From Gordonia jacobaea (GTDB lineage Bacteria > Actinomycetota > Actinomycetes > Mycobacteriales > Mycobacteriaceae): DNA of 64,000 nucleotides. The notes below the pieces were generated by a model. It worked only from the letters and a program-made list of their open reading frames with translations. It was not told the DNA's origin and ran no database searches. Below are positions 17,475 to 27,168 of the stretch, one piece after another. The stretch spans positions 310,001 through 374,000 of the forward strand of contig NZ_LDTZ01000015.1 in the NCBI RefSeq assembly GCF_001186365.1. Reading direction: 5' to 3'. The position numbers and the translations under genes are program-made. Each line of letters opens with the position of its first letter. The stretch's first letter is position 1.

Positions 17475-17926
17475 GCAGCACCGACACCACTGACAACGCC
17501 GCGACCACCGACACCACGGGCCGCGAGCGTCCCGTCACCGGAATCCGTTCCACGCGACAACGCGCGGCAATCGCCGACGCACTGTCGGAGGGCGACGACT
17601 TCCGCTCGGCACAGGAGCTTCACGAGCAACTCAAGGCCCGTGGCGAATCGATCGGTTTAACCACCGTCTACCGCAACCTGCAGGCGCTGAGCCAGGCCGG
17701 ACAGATCGACGCACTCTGGGACGGTTCGGGCGAGATGCGTTACCGCAACTGTTCGTCGGTGCATCACCACCACCTGGTGTGCCGGGTGTGCGGCACGACG
17801 GTCGAGGTGCAGGCAGATCCGGTGGAGCGCTGGGCGTCGAAGATCGCGGCAGAACACGGCTTCAGCGACATCCACCACACCGTCGAGGTGTTCGGGGTGT
17901 GTGCCGACTGCCGCGCCGCGCGCTGA
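17471..17926 (+). CDS. zur: Zinc uptake regulator, Fur family
   Basis: A 151-residue Fur-type repressor. The N-terminal winged helix contains GESIGLTTVYRNLQAL. The dimerisation domain has the histidine run HHHHLVCRVCG and two structural Cys pairs (C104/C107 and C144/C147). Residue pattern and the SmtB partner point to Zur (FurB) rather than iron Fur. It probably represses zinc importers and alternative ribosomal proteins elsewhere on the chromosome. Translationally coupled to smtB through ATGA, so SmtB controls its expression according to zinc. Confidence 0.93.
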   Translation: MSSTDTTDNAATTDTTGRERPVTGIRSTRQRAAIADALSEGDDFRSAQELHEQLKARGESIGLTTVYRNLQALSQAGQIDALWDGSGEMRYRNCSSVHHHHLVCRVCGTTVEVQADPVERWASKIAAEHGFSDIHHTVEVFGVCADCRAAR

Positions 17927-17957
17927 CTTGAGTCGGCGCGAGTATGTTCGGCGGGGT

Positions 17958-18434
17958 TCAGCTCGCGTCGACGAGCTTACGGGCGATGTCGTCGCCGCCG
18001 GACAGTACGATGTGCAGCACCGTCAGCAATGGGATGTCGGTGAGGCCGTCGGCCGGAAATGTGTAGTACTGCAACACATCTGTGGTCACGCCGGTCAGAT
18101 CGGAACGTCGTAGGTTACCGAAGCTCAGCGTCGCGTCGAGTTCTTCGACGTCGGAACGGAGCGCGTCGGTGTTGGGAAGGTTGAGCGCGAGCAACTGTGT
18201 CACCGAGACCACCTGAAGGTCGTCGGCCAGCGCGATGACCCGAACCGACGCCCGCGTCGAGCCGACAGCGACGACCACTGATTCGGCGTCGACGTCGGTG
18301 ACGTCGCCGATCTCGGTCAGGAGCGTGGCCACCCTTTCGAGTAGAACCTGTTGCGCGGCAGAGGAATCCGGGCCCGACTCATTGCTCATCGACTCATCGC
18401 CCACAGACTCATTACTCATCGACTCATCGCTCAC
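17958..18434 (-). CDS. Conserved hypothetical protein (YbjN-like), position of Rv2360c
   Basis: A 158-residue acidic protein. After a duplicated N-terminal run (SDESMSNESVG repeated as a 30-bp DNA duplication) comes an alpha/beta domain (VTDVDAESVVVAVGSTRASV, then ALADDLQVVSVTQLLAL) resembling YbjN/type III chaperone-like folds. Function unknown. It lies 13 bp downstream of uppS on the same strand, as its counterpart does in M. tuberculosis. The repeat makes the exact start uncertain; GTG and ATG codons recur inside it. Confidence 0.75.
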   Translation of the reverse strand: MSDESMSNESVGDESMSNESGPDSSAAQQVLLERVATLLTEIGDVTDVDAESVVVAVGSTRASVRVIALADDLQVVSVTQLLALNLPNTDALRSDVEELDATLSFGNLRRSDLTGVTTDVLQYYTFPADGLTDIPLLTVLHIVLSGGDDIARKLVDAS

Positions 18435-18447
18435 CGACCACTCACGC

Positions 18448-19284
18448 TCACTCCGTCGTCATCACGCCGCCGAAGCGGCGGTCGCGTGATGCGTACTCGA
18501 CGCACGCTGCCCACAGGTCGCGGCGATCGAAGTCGGGAAACAGCTTCTCCTGATAGACCATCTCGGCGTAGGCCGACTGCCAGAGCAGGAAGTTCGAGAT
18601 GCGCTGCTCCCCCGACGGACGCAGGAACAGGTCGACGTCGGGCATGTCCGGCTCGTCAAGATACTTTGCGAACGACGCCTCGGTGATCCGCTCGGGATCG
18701 AGCTCGCCCGCCGCGGCGCGTCGAGCGATCTCCTTTGCCGCGTCGGCGATTTCGGCCCGCCCACCATAGTTCACACACATGGTGAGGGTCATGACCGTGT
18801 TGTCCTTGGTCAGTTCCTCCGCGACCTCGAGTTCTTTGATCACGCTGCGCCACAGGCGTGGTCGGCGTCCGGCCCAGCGCACGCGCACGCCCATCTCGTT
18901 CATCTCATCACGACGGCGACGGATCACGTCGCGGTTGAAGCCCATCAGGAACCGGACCTCGTCGGGGCTGCGAGACCAGTTCTCCGTCGAGAACGCGTAC
19001 GCCGAGAGCCACGTGACGCCCATCTCGATGCAGCCGCAGACGGTGTCCATGAGCACCGCCTCGCCACGCTTGTGCCCCTCGGTGCGTGGCAGCCCGCGCT
19101 CGGTGGCCCACCGGCCGTTGCCGTCCATCACGAGCGCGACGTGGCGAGGGATCAGTTCGGCGGGCAATGCGGGTGGTGTGGCTCCGCTCGGATGCGGGTC
19201 GGGTGGACGAACCGCGCGTCGCTCCTGTGCTGCGGCTTGCTTTGCCCGTTCATCCCGAGCCGCGGACCGCGACCGTAGCGCCAT
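18448..19284 (-). CDS. uppS: Long-chain cis-prenyl transferase (decaprenyl diphosphate synthase)
   Basis: Condenses isopentenyl diphosphate into the polyprenyl phosphate carrier for peptidoglycan, arabinogalactan and lipoarabinomannan. The 278-residue protein has all UPP-synthase regions: [13 protein letters not shown] (catalytic Asp), [17 protein letters not shown] and [24 protein letters not shown] in place of the usual RTSGE matches the decaprenyl enzyme Rv2361c as I recall it. A roughly 40-residue Ala/Pro-rich N-terminal extension precedes the fold. Its start lies inside the recO 3' end (35-bp overlap). Confidence 0.96.
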   Translation of the reverse strand: MALRSRSAARDERAKQAAAQERRAVRPPDPHPSGATPPALPAELIPRHVALVMDGNGRWATERGLPRTEGHKRGEAVLMDTVCGCIEMGVTWLSAYAFSTENWSRSPDEVRFLMGFNRDVIRRRRDEMNEMGVRVRWAGRRPRLWRSVIKELEVAEELTKDNTVMTLTMCVNYGGRAEIADAAKEIARRAAAGELDPERITEASFAKYLDEPDMPDVDLFLRPSGEQRISNFLLWQSAYAEMVYQEKLFPDFDRRDLWAACVEYASRDRRFGGVMTTE

Positions 19285-20056
19285 CGCCGGCTCCTCTCAC
19301 ATTCGGTGAAACCAGACTATGAGGGGTTGCGCGTTCGATGAGCGGCAGGGTGCGCAATTGGCGCTCGAGATGCCATTGCAGATGCGCGGCGACCAATCCG
19401 CTGGCTTGACGTCGTAGCGACTCGGTCGCGTCCGTGGTGTGCTCCCACTGCCCTCGGTACAGCGAGTCCATGAGATCGAGGACTCCGGGCGACGGGGTCG
19501 CGGCTCCCGGCGGACGACAGTGCAGGCATACCGCACCGCCGGCAGCGACGTGGAACGCCCGATGCGGGCCAGGCGAAGCGCAGCGTGCACAGACATCCAA
19601 GGCGGGCATCCAGCCGGCGCAGTGCATCGCCCTGAGCAGGAAGGCGTCGAGGATCAGCCCTCCCGGGCGCCGATCATCTGCCAGCGCCTCGAGGGCACCG
19701 ACGGTGAGCCGGTGCAACTGTGGGGCGGGAGCACGTTCCTCACCGGCAAGGCGTTCCGCGGTCTCGAGGACGGCGCACGCCGTGGTGTAGCGGGCGTAGT
19801 CGGCGACGATCGCGTCGGCGAACGCGTGGATCGAATGAACCTGTGTGACGACGTCGAGGTTGCGTCCCGGATAGAGGTGGATGTCGACGTGGGCGAACGG
19901 TTCCAGCCGGGCACCGAACTTCGACCTCGTCCGACGCACACCCTTGGCGACCGCACGCACCAATCCGTGCTCCGCGGTCAGCAATGTGATGATGCGGTCG
20001 GCCTCGCCGAGCTTGTGCTGACGCAGCACAACCGCTTCATCCTGGTAGAACCTCAC
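19250..20056 (-). CDS. recO: DNA repair protein RecO
   Basis: Recombination mediator that anneals single strands and loads RecA with RecR. The 268-residue protein has an N-terminal OB fold ([20 protein letters not shown]), the [16 protein letters not shown] segment typical of the family, and a four-cysteine zinc finger ([14 protein letters not shown] then CLHC). The GTG start has only a weak ribosome-binding site. Translationally linked to uppS by overlap. Confidence 0.95.
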   Translation of the reverse strand: MRFYQDEAVVLRQHKLGEADRIITLLTAEHGLVRAVAKGVRRTRSKFGARLEPFAHVDIHLYPGRNLDVVTQVHSIHAFADAIVADYARYTTACAVLETAERLAGEERAPAPQLHRLTVGALEALADDRRPGGLILDAFLLRAMHCAGWMPALDVCARCASPGPHRAFHVAAGGAVCLHCRPPGAATPSPGVLDLMDSLYRGQWEHTTDATESLRRQASGLVAAHLQWHLERQLRTLPLIERATPHSLVSPNVRGAGDGATVAVRGSG

Positions 20057-20104
20057 CGTGCCATTGTTCCACCGGGCACCGACATGGTCCGTCGAGACAT
20101 GCCG

Positions 20105-21784
20105 CTAACCGCTGCCACTTCCGGAGTCGCCCGGTTCGCGCTCGTGGGCACCGACGTGAGTACCGGTCGACGCCTCGCGCTTGCGGACGCTGGCGCCCGC
20201 GACCCCGGCCACATGCTGTGGTGCCGGCGTGGTGATCGTCGGGAGGCTGCCGCTACCGCCGTCGAAGATCTTGGCCATCCGCGGCGAGAGCCGCATGCCT
20301 CCGGGGAAGCGGTGCCAGCCCTTGTGGTCGTAGTACTTGGTTCCCACCCAGCCCAGCAGTCCGCCCACGATCAGCCCGACGATCGTCTGGATCACGGCAC
20401 GGCCGAGGCCCGCATCCCAGTCGGCATCGAAGTACAGGATCGACCGAACGCCGAGGTACACCAGATGCATCGGCTCGACGGACGCTATCCAGGCGAACAG
20501 TCGCGGGCTGGCCTCCAGCGGCACGGTGCCACCCGACGACGGCAGGCCGAGAATCACGAAGAACACCAGATTCAGGATCAAACCCGGGTTTCCGAAGACG
20601 GCCATCGCCGACGCCGCCGACACACCGACGGCGAAGATCACCAACACCGAATACGTCCACAACACAAACGCATTCGGTAACGAGGTCCCCACCGCCGTAC
20701 ACACCCCGACATACAGTGCCGACTGGATGAACGCGATCAGCAACATGATCGTCCACTTGGCGGCGAGAGTTCCCCAGCGCGAGATCGGCAGTCGCAGACG
20801 CAGTTGGTAGAACGGGCCGAACTCGATGGGCGTCTGGCCGAGCGCGGCGTCGACCACGATGCTCACCATCATCGCGCCGGTGAAGCCTGCGAGAATCAGC
20901 AGCAGTGTGTAGTAGAAGGCCGACAAGCCGTTTCCGGAGCCCTCGGGCAGCGGATTGGGTTCGACGGTCCGCACGTCCACCGGCTGCGAGAGCGCGAGCT
21001 GGGCTGCGCCGCTGAACGGTACGTTGGCCTTGGCGAGTTGCTCCCTGACCGACTGCGTGAGTTGGTCGCCCACCTGCTTGTTGACCTGTGTCGACACCCG
21101 CTCAGAGAATGTCGTCGTGATAGCCGAGGCGAAGGTTCCCGAGCCGCGATTGATGTAGATGTCGATCGGCAGCTTCTCGGGCTTGGCCTGCAGCACCGCC
21201 GATTGGCCGAGTGCCACAGCCTTATTGGTGAAGTTCGGGCTGATGATCACGACGCCGTAGACCTTGCCCGTGTTCAACTCGTTCAGCGCGGTGGTGCGGT
21301 CGGTCTTGTGCACCGCGATCCCGCTTTTCGCCGCCTCGTCGATGATGCCCTTGGCGATCTGGTCGCCGTAGTTCTGCTTGTCCGTCCCGCCGTCGGCGTT
21401 GGGAACCTCGCCACCGTTGTCCTGGTTGGCCAATGCGATCGGGAAGTCGTGCAGATTGCGTTCCGGATCGGCGATAGCGCCCATGTACAACGCCGCCATG
21501 AACGACATGATGACGACGACGAGCAACACCGGTAGGACCCAGAACTTGGGCGCACCCAGCACCTCTGAGATCGTGCTGACCGCCTGCTCCTCGTGCGGGT
21601 ATCCGTCAGCGCCGGTCTGCACGGTGCTGCTCTCGTCGGTGAGAGTCTCCGTGTTGTGACCGTCGTTGTCGTGACCGTCTTGATCGTGACTGTCGTGATC
21701 GTGACCGTCTTGATCGTGACTGTCTTGCGTCGAATCGACCGCGTCGGCTGGTGCCGATTCGTCCGATCCCTCGTGCTTGCCCAC
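20105..21784 (-). CDS. YhgE/Pip or DUF3533-type membrane protein with HDxDG repeat
   Basis: A 559-residue protein of the ABC-2-like YhgE/DUF3533 group. It has one N-terminal membrane helix (FWVLPVLLVVVIMSF), a large extracytoplasmic domain, then about five C-terminal helices. The cytoplasmic N-terminus carries a five-residue repeat of the type HDQDG/HDHDS, rich in Asp and His. The C-tail is Gly/Ser-rich and charged. The family includes phage-receptor-like and putative export proteins; the precise role here is unknown. It lies between recO and era, where M. tuberculosis has an amidase, so it is a lineage-specific insertion. Confidence 0.8.
   Translation of the reverse strand: MGKHEGSDESAPADAVDSTQDSHDQDGHDHDSHDQDGHDNDGHNTETLTDESSTVQTGADGYPHEEQAVSTISEVLGAPKFWVLPVLLVVVIMSFMAALYMGAIADPERNLHDFPIALANQDNGGEVPNADGGTDKQNYGDQIAKGIIDEAAKSGIAVHKTDRTTALNELNTGKVYGVVIISPNFTNKAVALGQSAVLQAKPEKLPIDIYINRGSGTFASAITTTFSERVSTQVNKQVGDQLTQSVREQLAKANVPFSGAAQLALSQPVDVRTVEPNPLPEGSGNGLSAFYYTLLLILAGFTGAMMVSIVVDAALGQTPIEFGPFYQLRLRLPISRWGTLAAKWTIMLLIAFIQSALYVGVCTAVGTSLPNAFVLWTYSVLVIFAVGVSAASAMAVFGNPGLILNLVFFVILGLPSSGGTVPLEASPRLFAWIASVEPMHLVYLGVRSILYFDADWDAGLGRAVIQTIVGLIVGGLLGWVGTKYYDHKGWHRFPGGMRLSPRMAKIFDGGSGSLPTITTPAPQHVAGVAGASVRKREASTGTHVGAHEREPGDSGSGSG
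21654..21727. repeat. 15-bp tandem repeat encoding HDxDG/S
   Basis: About five near-identical 15-bp units (pattern TCGTGACCGTCTTGA on the plus strand) inside the 5' end of the membrane-protein gene. The unit length keeps the frame, so copy-number change would lengthen or shorten the acidic His-rich cytoplasmic tail without disrupting the gene. Confidence 0.8.
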
Positions 21785-21811
21785 CGTCGTACCTCCTGAA
21801 GAGATCGGCCG

Positions 21812-22726
21812 TCAGAAGCCCATTCGTCCCAGCTGTTTGGGGTCTCGCTGCCAGTCCTTTGCCACTTTCACGTGCAGATCCAGGTAGACCTTCACGCCGA
21901 GCAGGTTCTCGATCTGCGCCCGAGCAGTGGTACCCACCTGCTTGAGACGCGAGCCCTTGTGTCCGATGATGATGCCCTTCTGGCTGTCGCGCTCCACGTA
22001 GAGAATCGCGTGGACGTCGACCATCGGTGCCTGATCGGGGCGTCGGTCCTCGCGCGGGATGACCTCCTCGATCACGACCGCCAGCGAATGCGGCAACTCG
22101 TCGTGCACGCCCTCGAGCGCGGCCTCCCGGATGAACTCCGCCATCAGGACCTGCTCGGGTTCGTCGGTCAGCTCGCCGTCGGGGTAGAACGCGGGGCCCG
22201 GTTCCATCAGCGAGACGAGGACGTCTGTGAGTACGTCGAGCTGCGCGCCGCTGGTCGCCGACACCGGAACCACCTCGGACTCGCTGCCGAGCAGGTTGCT
22301 CAGTGCGAGCAGTTGGGCCGCGACCTTGTCGGGTGTGACACGGTCGATCTTTGTCACGACGCCGAGCACCGTCGTCTTGGGCGCCATCTGTCGCACCTGT
22401 GACACGATCCACCGGTCACCGGGACCGATCGCCTCGTCGGCCGGGATGCAGATCCCGATGACGTCGACCTCCGAGTAGGTGTCGCGGACGAGATCGTTGA
22501 GTCGTTGCCCGAGAAGTGTGCGCGGTCGGTGCAGACCGGGGGTGTCGACGATGATCAGCTGGGCGTCCGGCCGGTTCACGATTCCACGAATGGTGTGCCG
22601 TGTGGTCTGTGGACGATTCGACGTGATCGCGATCTTCTCGCCGACGAGGGCGTTCGTGAGCGTCGACTTTCCCGTGTTTGGCCTGCCGACGAAACAGACG
22701 AATCCTGAGCGGAACTCGTCGCTCAT
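21812..22726 (-). CDS. era: GTPase Era
   Basis: Essential GTPase for 16S rRNA maturation and 30S assembly, 304 residues. G1 is GRPNTGKST, the switch segment has TTRHTIRG, G3 is DTPGLHRP, G4 is TKID. A C-terminal KH domain contains the IGHKGSRLKQVG RNA-binding loop. The gene overlaps the upstream deaminase-like gene by four bases and continues the phoH-ybeY-corC operon. Confidence 0.97.
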   Translation of the reverse strand: MSDEFRSGFVCFVGRPNTGKSTLTNALVGEKIAITSNRPQTTRHTIRGIVNRPDAQLIIVDTPGLHRPRTLLGQRLNDLVRDTYSEVDVIGICIPADEAIGPGDRWIVSQVRQMAPKTTVLGVVTKIDRVTPDKVAAQLLALSNLLGSESEVVPVSATSGAQLDVLTDVLVSLMEPGPAFYPDGELTDEPEQVLMAEFIREAALEGVHDELPHSLAVVIEEVIPREDRRPDQAPMVDVHAILYVERDSQKGIIIGHKGSRLKQVGTTARAQIENLLGVKVYLDLHVKVAKDWQRDPKQLGRMGF

Positions 22727-23058
22727 GAGTCGACGCGATCGACGACGGCGCCGCTTCCGTCGGCGACGATCAGAGGCGCCGACGGGCTGATCTCGTGCAG
22801 GGTCGCCAGGCCGGGATCGTCGGCCCGGCCGCCGACGACGACGGCAGCCTCGAACTCGGCTGCTCCGCTGCCGAGGGCCGTCGCGAGCGCGACCTGAAGA
22901 CCCGTCAACCGCAGCGAGCGCGTCTCGACGTCTGCCCCGGCGTAGGTACGCCCGTCACCGTCGCGGACTGCCGCGCCCGATGCGGTCTCCGCGCGGGCGC
23001 GCGCCCCCCGGGCGAGCACGACGAGTTTGTTGTCCTCGTCGTCGAGTGTCTGGGTCAC
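22723..23058 (-). CDS. Cytidine-deaminase-like protein lacking the zinc motif
   Basis: A 111-residue protein between corC and era, coupled to both by GTGA/ATGA overlaps. It shows parts of the cytidine deaminase fold ([19 protein letters not shown] then [20 protein letters not shown]) but lacks both the HAE and the PCxxC zinc-binding motifs. It is therefore unlikely to be a deaminase. M. tuberculosis has a hypothetical gene at the same place (Rv2365c). Confidence 0.75.
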   Translation of the reverse strand: MTQTLDDEDNKLVVLARGARARAETASGAAVRDGDGRTYAGADVETRSLRLTGLQVALATALGSGAAEFEAAVVVGGRADDPGLATLHEISPSAPLIVADGSGAVVDRVDS

Positions 23059-24536
23059 CTGTGATCCTTGCCGTTGCGTGCGTGAACCGACGTGCCGCGG
23101 TCCGAGCCGTTCCGCTCAGAGTATTCCCCATCGGTGTCGGTGTCGGCGTCACGCACTCGGCGCAGCGCGCCCGCGTCGGAATCCGCACGGGTGTCACCGC
23201 GTCGTCGGTCACGCCGTGCGTCGTCGTCATCCCGCGACGTAGCGTCTGCGTCGTCATCATCGGCAGATTCCAACTTGGTCACCAACACAGTGGTGATACG
23301 TTGGCGCCCTTGCTGATTGGGGCCTCCCTCTGCGACAAGCCGCAGTCCGTGGGATTCGACGTCTGCACCTGGCAGCGGCACACGGCCCAACTCCAGCCCG
23401 ACGAGTCCACCGACGGTTTCCACCTCGTCGTCGTCGATCTCGATGTCGAACAGTTCGCCGAGATCCTCGACGGGCAGCCGTGCCGACACCCGAACGCGGC
23501 CATCACCCAGATCCTCGATCGGCGCGACCTCGTCGGTGTCGTACTCGTCGGTGATCTCACCCACGATCTCCTCGAGTACGTCCTCAATGGTGACCAGGCC
23601 CGCGATGCCCCCGTACTCGTCGACCAGGAGCGCCATGTGGTTGCGGGTGCGCTGCATGTCGGCGAGGACCTTGTCCAGTGGCTTCGAGTCGGGCATGAAC
23701 TCGGCCGGACGCATGAGGTCTCGCACCCGGATGACCGTGATCGGTTCTCCCGCATTCAATGTCGACGCGAGATCTTTGAGGTAGACGACGCCGAGCACGT
23801 CGTCGGGATTCTCACCGATCACGGGTATTCGCGAATGCCCGGACCGCAGTGCCAGATTCAGCGCCTGCGCGACGGTTTTATCGTCTTCGATCCAGATCAT
23901 CTCGGTGCGCGGGACCATCACCTCACGGGCATTGGTGTCTCCGAGGTCGAACACGGATTGAATCATCCGCCGCTCATCTGCCGCGACCACACCGCTTGCC
24001 TCCGCGAGGTCGACGACCTCTCGCAACTCGACCTCGGTGGCGAACGGCCCGTTGCGGTAACCGCGCCCTGGGGTCAACGCGTTGCCGATGAGGATGAGGA
24101 GTCGGGTGACCGGTGTCAGCAGCACCCCGAGGGCCTGCAGGAACACCGCTGAGGCCAGCGCGACGCTGTAGGCGTGTTGCCTGCCCAGCGTGCGAGGCCC
24201 GACCCCTGCCGCGATGTAGGAGAGCACGGTCATGCCCGCGATCGTGACGACGAGCCCCCAGCCGACCCCGAGCGCATCGACCGCCGCGACAGCGGCGAGT
24301 GCGACCGCCGCGGTCTCGCAGGCGACGCGAAGGAACACGGCGAGCCCGACGTAGGTGGCGCGCGCATCCAACACCGACACGAGCCTGCGCGCACCGGCAC
24401 GCTGCTCTTTGACCATGTCTTCGACACGAGCGATGGACACCGTCGACACCGCGGTGTCGACCGCGGCGAACACGCCTGCGAAAGCGAGCAGTACCAGAGC
24501 GACGATGAGGAACCAGATGTCTTGCGACAAGGTCAC
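23055..24536 (-). CDS. CorC/HlyC-family (CNNM-like) membrane protein
   Basis: A 493-residue protein with an N-terminal DUF21 domain of four hydrophobic segments, a paired CBS module ([20 protein letters not shown] and [20 protein letters not shown] regions) and a C-terminal CorC_HlyC domain. Homologues are linked to magnesium/cobalt efflux and ribosome-associated stress. A very acidic/basic low-complexity tail of about 65 residues ([20 protein letters not shown]) is unusual. It overlaps ybeY by four bases. Confidence 0.93.
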   Translation of the reverse strand: MTLSQDIWFLIVALVLLAFAGVFAAVDTAVSTVSIARVEDMVKEQRAGARRLVSVLDARATYVGLAVFLRVACETAAVALAAVAAVDALGVGWGLVVTIAGMTVLSYIAAGVGPRTLGRQHAYSVALASAVFLQALGVLLTPVTRLLILIGNALTPGRGYRNGPFATEVELREVVDLAEASGVVAADERRMIQSVFDLGDTNAREVMVPRTEMIWIEDDKTVAQALNLALRSGHSRIPVIGENPDDVLGVVYLKDLASTLNAGEPITVIRVRDLMRPAEFMPDSKPLDKVLADMQRTRNHMALLVDEYGGIAGLVTIEDVLEEIVGEITDEYDTDEVAPIEDLGDGRVRVSARLPVEDLGELFDIEIDDDEVETVGGLVGLELGRVPLPGADVESHGLRLVAEGGPNQQGRQRITTVLVTKLESADDDDADATSRDDDDARRDRRRGDTRADSDAGALRRVRDADTDTDGEYSERNGSDRGTSVHARNGKDHR

Positions 24537-25126
24537 GTGTCCTTGGCCGGGGTCTGACCCGAGTCGGGGGCGTCGGGGGCCGCGTCGACCGACGCGACGT
24601 CGGAGAAGCCGATGTTGGTCAACAGCTTGGTGTCACGATCGGACTGTCGCTGCACCTGCGCGACGCGGTGACGTTCGGCGTAGAACTCTTCGAGGATGCT
24701 GTTCTGCAGCCCGAACATCTCCTTTTCCTCCTCCGGCTCGGCGTGGTCGTAGCCGAGCAGGTGCAGGACACCGTGGATCGTGAGCATCGCGAGTTCATGG
24801 TCGAAGGAGCGTCGTGCCTCCTTGGCTTGACGCTTCGCGAATGCGGGACAGATCACGATGTCCCCGAGGATCGCCGGACCGGGTTCCGCGGCGTCGGGGC
24901 GGCCGCCGGGTACGAGTTCGTCCATCGGGAAGCTCATGACGTCGGTCGGGCCGGGCAGGTCCATCCACTGGACGTGCATGTCGGCCATCGTGTCCTCGTC
25001 GACGAGAAGCAGCGAGAGCTCGGCTGCCGGATTGACATCCATCGCCCCCACGGCGAACCGCGCCGCGCCGATGATCAGTTCCGCCGGGGCCTCGACGCCC
25101 GACTCGTTGGCGAGTTCGATACTCAT
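24533..25126 (-). CDS. ybeY: Endoribonuclease YbeY
   Basis: Zinc-dependent RNase for 16S rRNA 3'-end maturation and ribosome quality control. The metal site [11 protein letters not shown] (H-X3-H-X5-H) and the upstream [17 protein letters not shown]-type region are present. At 197 residues it is longer than the E. coli protein because of a tail of about 45 residues. It is coupled to phoH by an ATGA overlap. Confidence 0.96.
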   Translation of the reverse strand: MSIELANESGVEAPAELIIGAARFAVGAMDVNPAAELSLLLVDEDTMADMHVQWMDLPGPTDVMSFPMDELVPGGRPDAAEPGPAILGDIVICPAFAKRQAKEARRSFDHELAMLTIHGVLHLLGYDHAEPEEEKEMFGLQNSILEEFYAERHRVAQVQRQSDRDTKLLTNIGFSDVASVDAAPDAPDSGQTPAKDT

Positions 25127-26217
25127 GAGCGTCGTCCCTGTCCCGCGGCGCGTCGAGCCGCACGATTGCCACCCTGGGCGCCGGCGTCACGTAGCCGACC
25201 CGACGAACGGTGTGCCTCGTCGTCGCGACCGTATGCATCGACGATGTCGGCCACCAGCCGATGACGCACGACATCGGAGCTGTTCAGATGCGAGAAGTGG
25301 ATGTCGTCGATGCCCTCGAGAATGCGCGTCGCGGCGTTGAGGCCGCTCTGCGCTCCGCCGGGCAGGTCGACCTGCGTGACGTCGCCGGTGACGACGACCT
25401 TCGACCCGAACCCGAGACGGGTCAGGAACATCTTCATCTGCTCGCTGGTCGTGTTCTGCGCCTCGTCGAGAATGATGAAGGCGTCGTTCAACGTGCGCCC
25501 ACGCATGTATGCCAACGGCGCGACCTCGATGACGCCCGCCGCCATGAGTTTCGGTATCGACTCCGGGTCGATCATGTCGTGCAGGGCGTCGTACAGCGGC
25601 CGCAGGTACGGGTCGATCTTCTCGCTGAGGGTTCCCGGAAGGAAGCCGAGCCGCTCCCCTGCCTCGACTGCCGGGCGCGTGAGGATGATGCGGTTGACCG
25701 CTTTGCCCTGCAGCGCCTGGACCGCCTTGGCCATCGCGAGGTACGTCTTGCCGGTTCCCGCTGGTCCGAGCCCGAACACAATGGTGTTGTTGTCGATGGC
25801 GTCGACATACTTCTTCTGGTTGAGCGTCTTGGGCCGGATCGTCTTTCCGCGGCGGGAGATGATGTCGAGCGACAGCACCTCTGCCGGCGACTCCGACGAT
25901 CCTTCGCTCAACATCGACACGCTGTGCCGCACGAGATCGGGGGTGAGCGGAGTTCCGCGTCCCACCAGGTCGACCAGTTCGGCCACAACTCTTTCCGACG
26001 CCGCGACGTCGGCCTGCTGACCGCTGAGCGTCACCTGGTTGCCGCGAACATGGATATCGGCGGGGAGCAGCTTCTCCAGGGTGCGCAGGTTGATGTCACT
26101 TGCCCCGAGCAGGCCAAAAACCACCTCGGGAGAGATTTCCACGTTGGAGGTGACCACAGGTCTGCCCCCTGATGTTCCGCTGCTCGGCGCGTTCACGTCG
26201 GGGGTGCCGTCACTCAC
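25123..26217 (-). CDS. phoH: PhoH-family ATPase
   Basis: A 364-residue PhoH-like protein with an N-terminal KH-like region ([20 protein letters not shown]) and the P-loop [13 protein letters not shown], followed by [11 protein letters not shown] (Walker B). Family members are RNA helicase/NTPases acting with YbeY in RNA metabolism, which fits the gene order. Two GTGs compete; the second leaves an 11-nt spacer from AGGAG and is preferred. It heads the phoH-ybeY-corC-deaminase-like-era operon. Confidence 0.94.
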   Translation of the reverse strand: MSDGTPDVNAPSSGTSGGRPVVTSNVEISPEVVFGLLGASDINLRTLEKLLPADIHVRGNQVTLSGQQADVAASERVVAELVDLVGRGTPLTPDLVRHSVSMLSEGSSESPAEVLSLDIISRRGKTIRPKTLNQKKYVDAIDNNTIVFGLGPAGTGKTYLAMAKAVQALQGKAVNRIILTRPAVEAGERLGFLPGTLSEKIDPYLRPLYDALHDMIDPESIPKLMAAGVIEVAPLAYMRGRTLNDAFIILDEAQNTTSEQMKMFLTRLGFGSKVVVTGDVTQVDLPGGAQSGLNAATRILEGIDDIHFSHLNSSDVVRHRLVADIVDAYGRDDEAHRSSGRLRDAGAQGGNRAARRAAGQGRRS

Positions 26218-26267
26218 GTATGCAATCACTCCTGGTGTCTGGGGCTTTGGGCTCTATGCGTGCACTC

Positions 26268-26284
26268 GGATTCGGATCGAATCC
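26268..26284. promoter_or_regulatory. Perfect palindrome GGATTCG-GAT-CGAATCC upstream of phoH
   Basis: A 7-3-7 inverted repeat 50 bp upstream of the phoH start, in the only non-coding gap before a five-gene operon. It may be an operator or a leader hairpin; no regulator can be assigned. Confidence 0.4.
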
Positions 26285-26373
26285 GTGTCCGATACGAGTC
26301 TATCGCGCCACAACGGCCGATCAGCAGGCAATATTCCGGGCACGGTGGTGCCACGCCACACCTCCCCCGGCAC

Positions 26374-27168
26374 TCAGATCCCGAGAACGCGCAGTGTCTG
26401 CCGGTTACACACGCTTCGCGGATCGACGAAGGCATCGTGTCCCTCGTCGGGCACCACGATGAGCTCCGCGGATTGCCCTCGCGCACAGACTGTTTCGACG
26501 TAATGCCTGCTGACGTCAACGGGGATCGCGGTGTCGAGGGTGCCGTGAATGGCGACGACGTGCGCGTCGAACGGTTCCTGTTCGATCGGCGACGCCTGCC
26601 GGTAGCGCTCTGGCATGGCGTCGTACGGGCCTCCCATCAACCCCTCGACGGAGGGTCGCGCGGCACGACCGGCTCCCACGAGATCCAGTGCCGATGCCTG
26701 CGCGACGACCGTGGTGATGGACGTCGACGCTGTCTTCGCTCGGAGCTGCGCCACCGACCAGAGCGCGAGTTGCCCACCTGCGGAATGTCCGACGACGGCC
26801 ACGTCGGTCCAGTCGACGCACGCGCGCAGGTCGGGTTCGAGTGCGTCGGGAATCTCGGTATCGAATGCCTCGATCGCGGAGCGGACGTCGGTTCCCGTCG
26901 CGGGCCACCCGGCACCCGCTTCACCGATACGTCGATACTCGACGTTCCACACCAGGGCGCCCCGCTCGGCGTACTGCCGCGCGATCGCCGATTCGATGGT
27001 CAGGCTGAACTCGGTTGTCCAGTAGCCACCGTGCACGAGGACTACCGGACGCATCCGGTCCGGACGGTCGTCGGCGCTTGCGACGTGGTAGAGGTGACCG
27101 AACTGCGACGGCTCGGGTCCGTACGCGATCTTCGTGCGGTGCACCGCGCACCGCTTCACCGCTCCCAC
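26374..27168 (-). CDS. Alpha/beta hydrolase (kynurenine formamidase-like esterase)
   Basis: A 264-residue hydrolase with the oxyanion motif HGGYW (46-50), nucleophile elbow GHSAGG (S129) and a C-terminal catalytic His in PDEGHDAF. The HGGxW pattern is shared with kynurenine formamidases and hormone-sensitive-lipase-like esterases. It overlaps the upstream rsmE gene by 13 bp and is probably translated with it. No tryptophan-degradation genes are near, so the substrate is unassigned. Confidence 0.85.
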   Translation of the reverse strand: MGAVKRCAVHRTKIAYGPEPSQFGHLYHVASADDRPDRMRPVVLVHGGYWTTEFSLTIESAIARQYAERGALVWNVEYRRIGEAGAGWPATGTDVRSAIEAFDTEIPDALEPDLRACVDWTDVAVVGHSAGGQLALWSVAQLRAKTASTSITTVVAQASALDLVGAGRAARPSVEGLMGGPYDAMPERYRQASPIEQEPFDAHVVAIHGTLDTAIPVDVSRHYVETVCARGQSAELIVVPDEGHDAFVDPRSVCNRQTLRVLGI

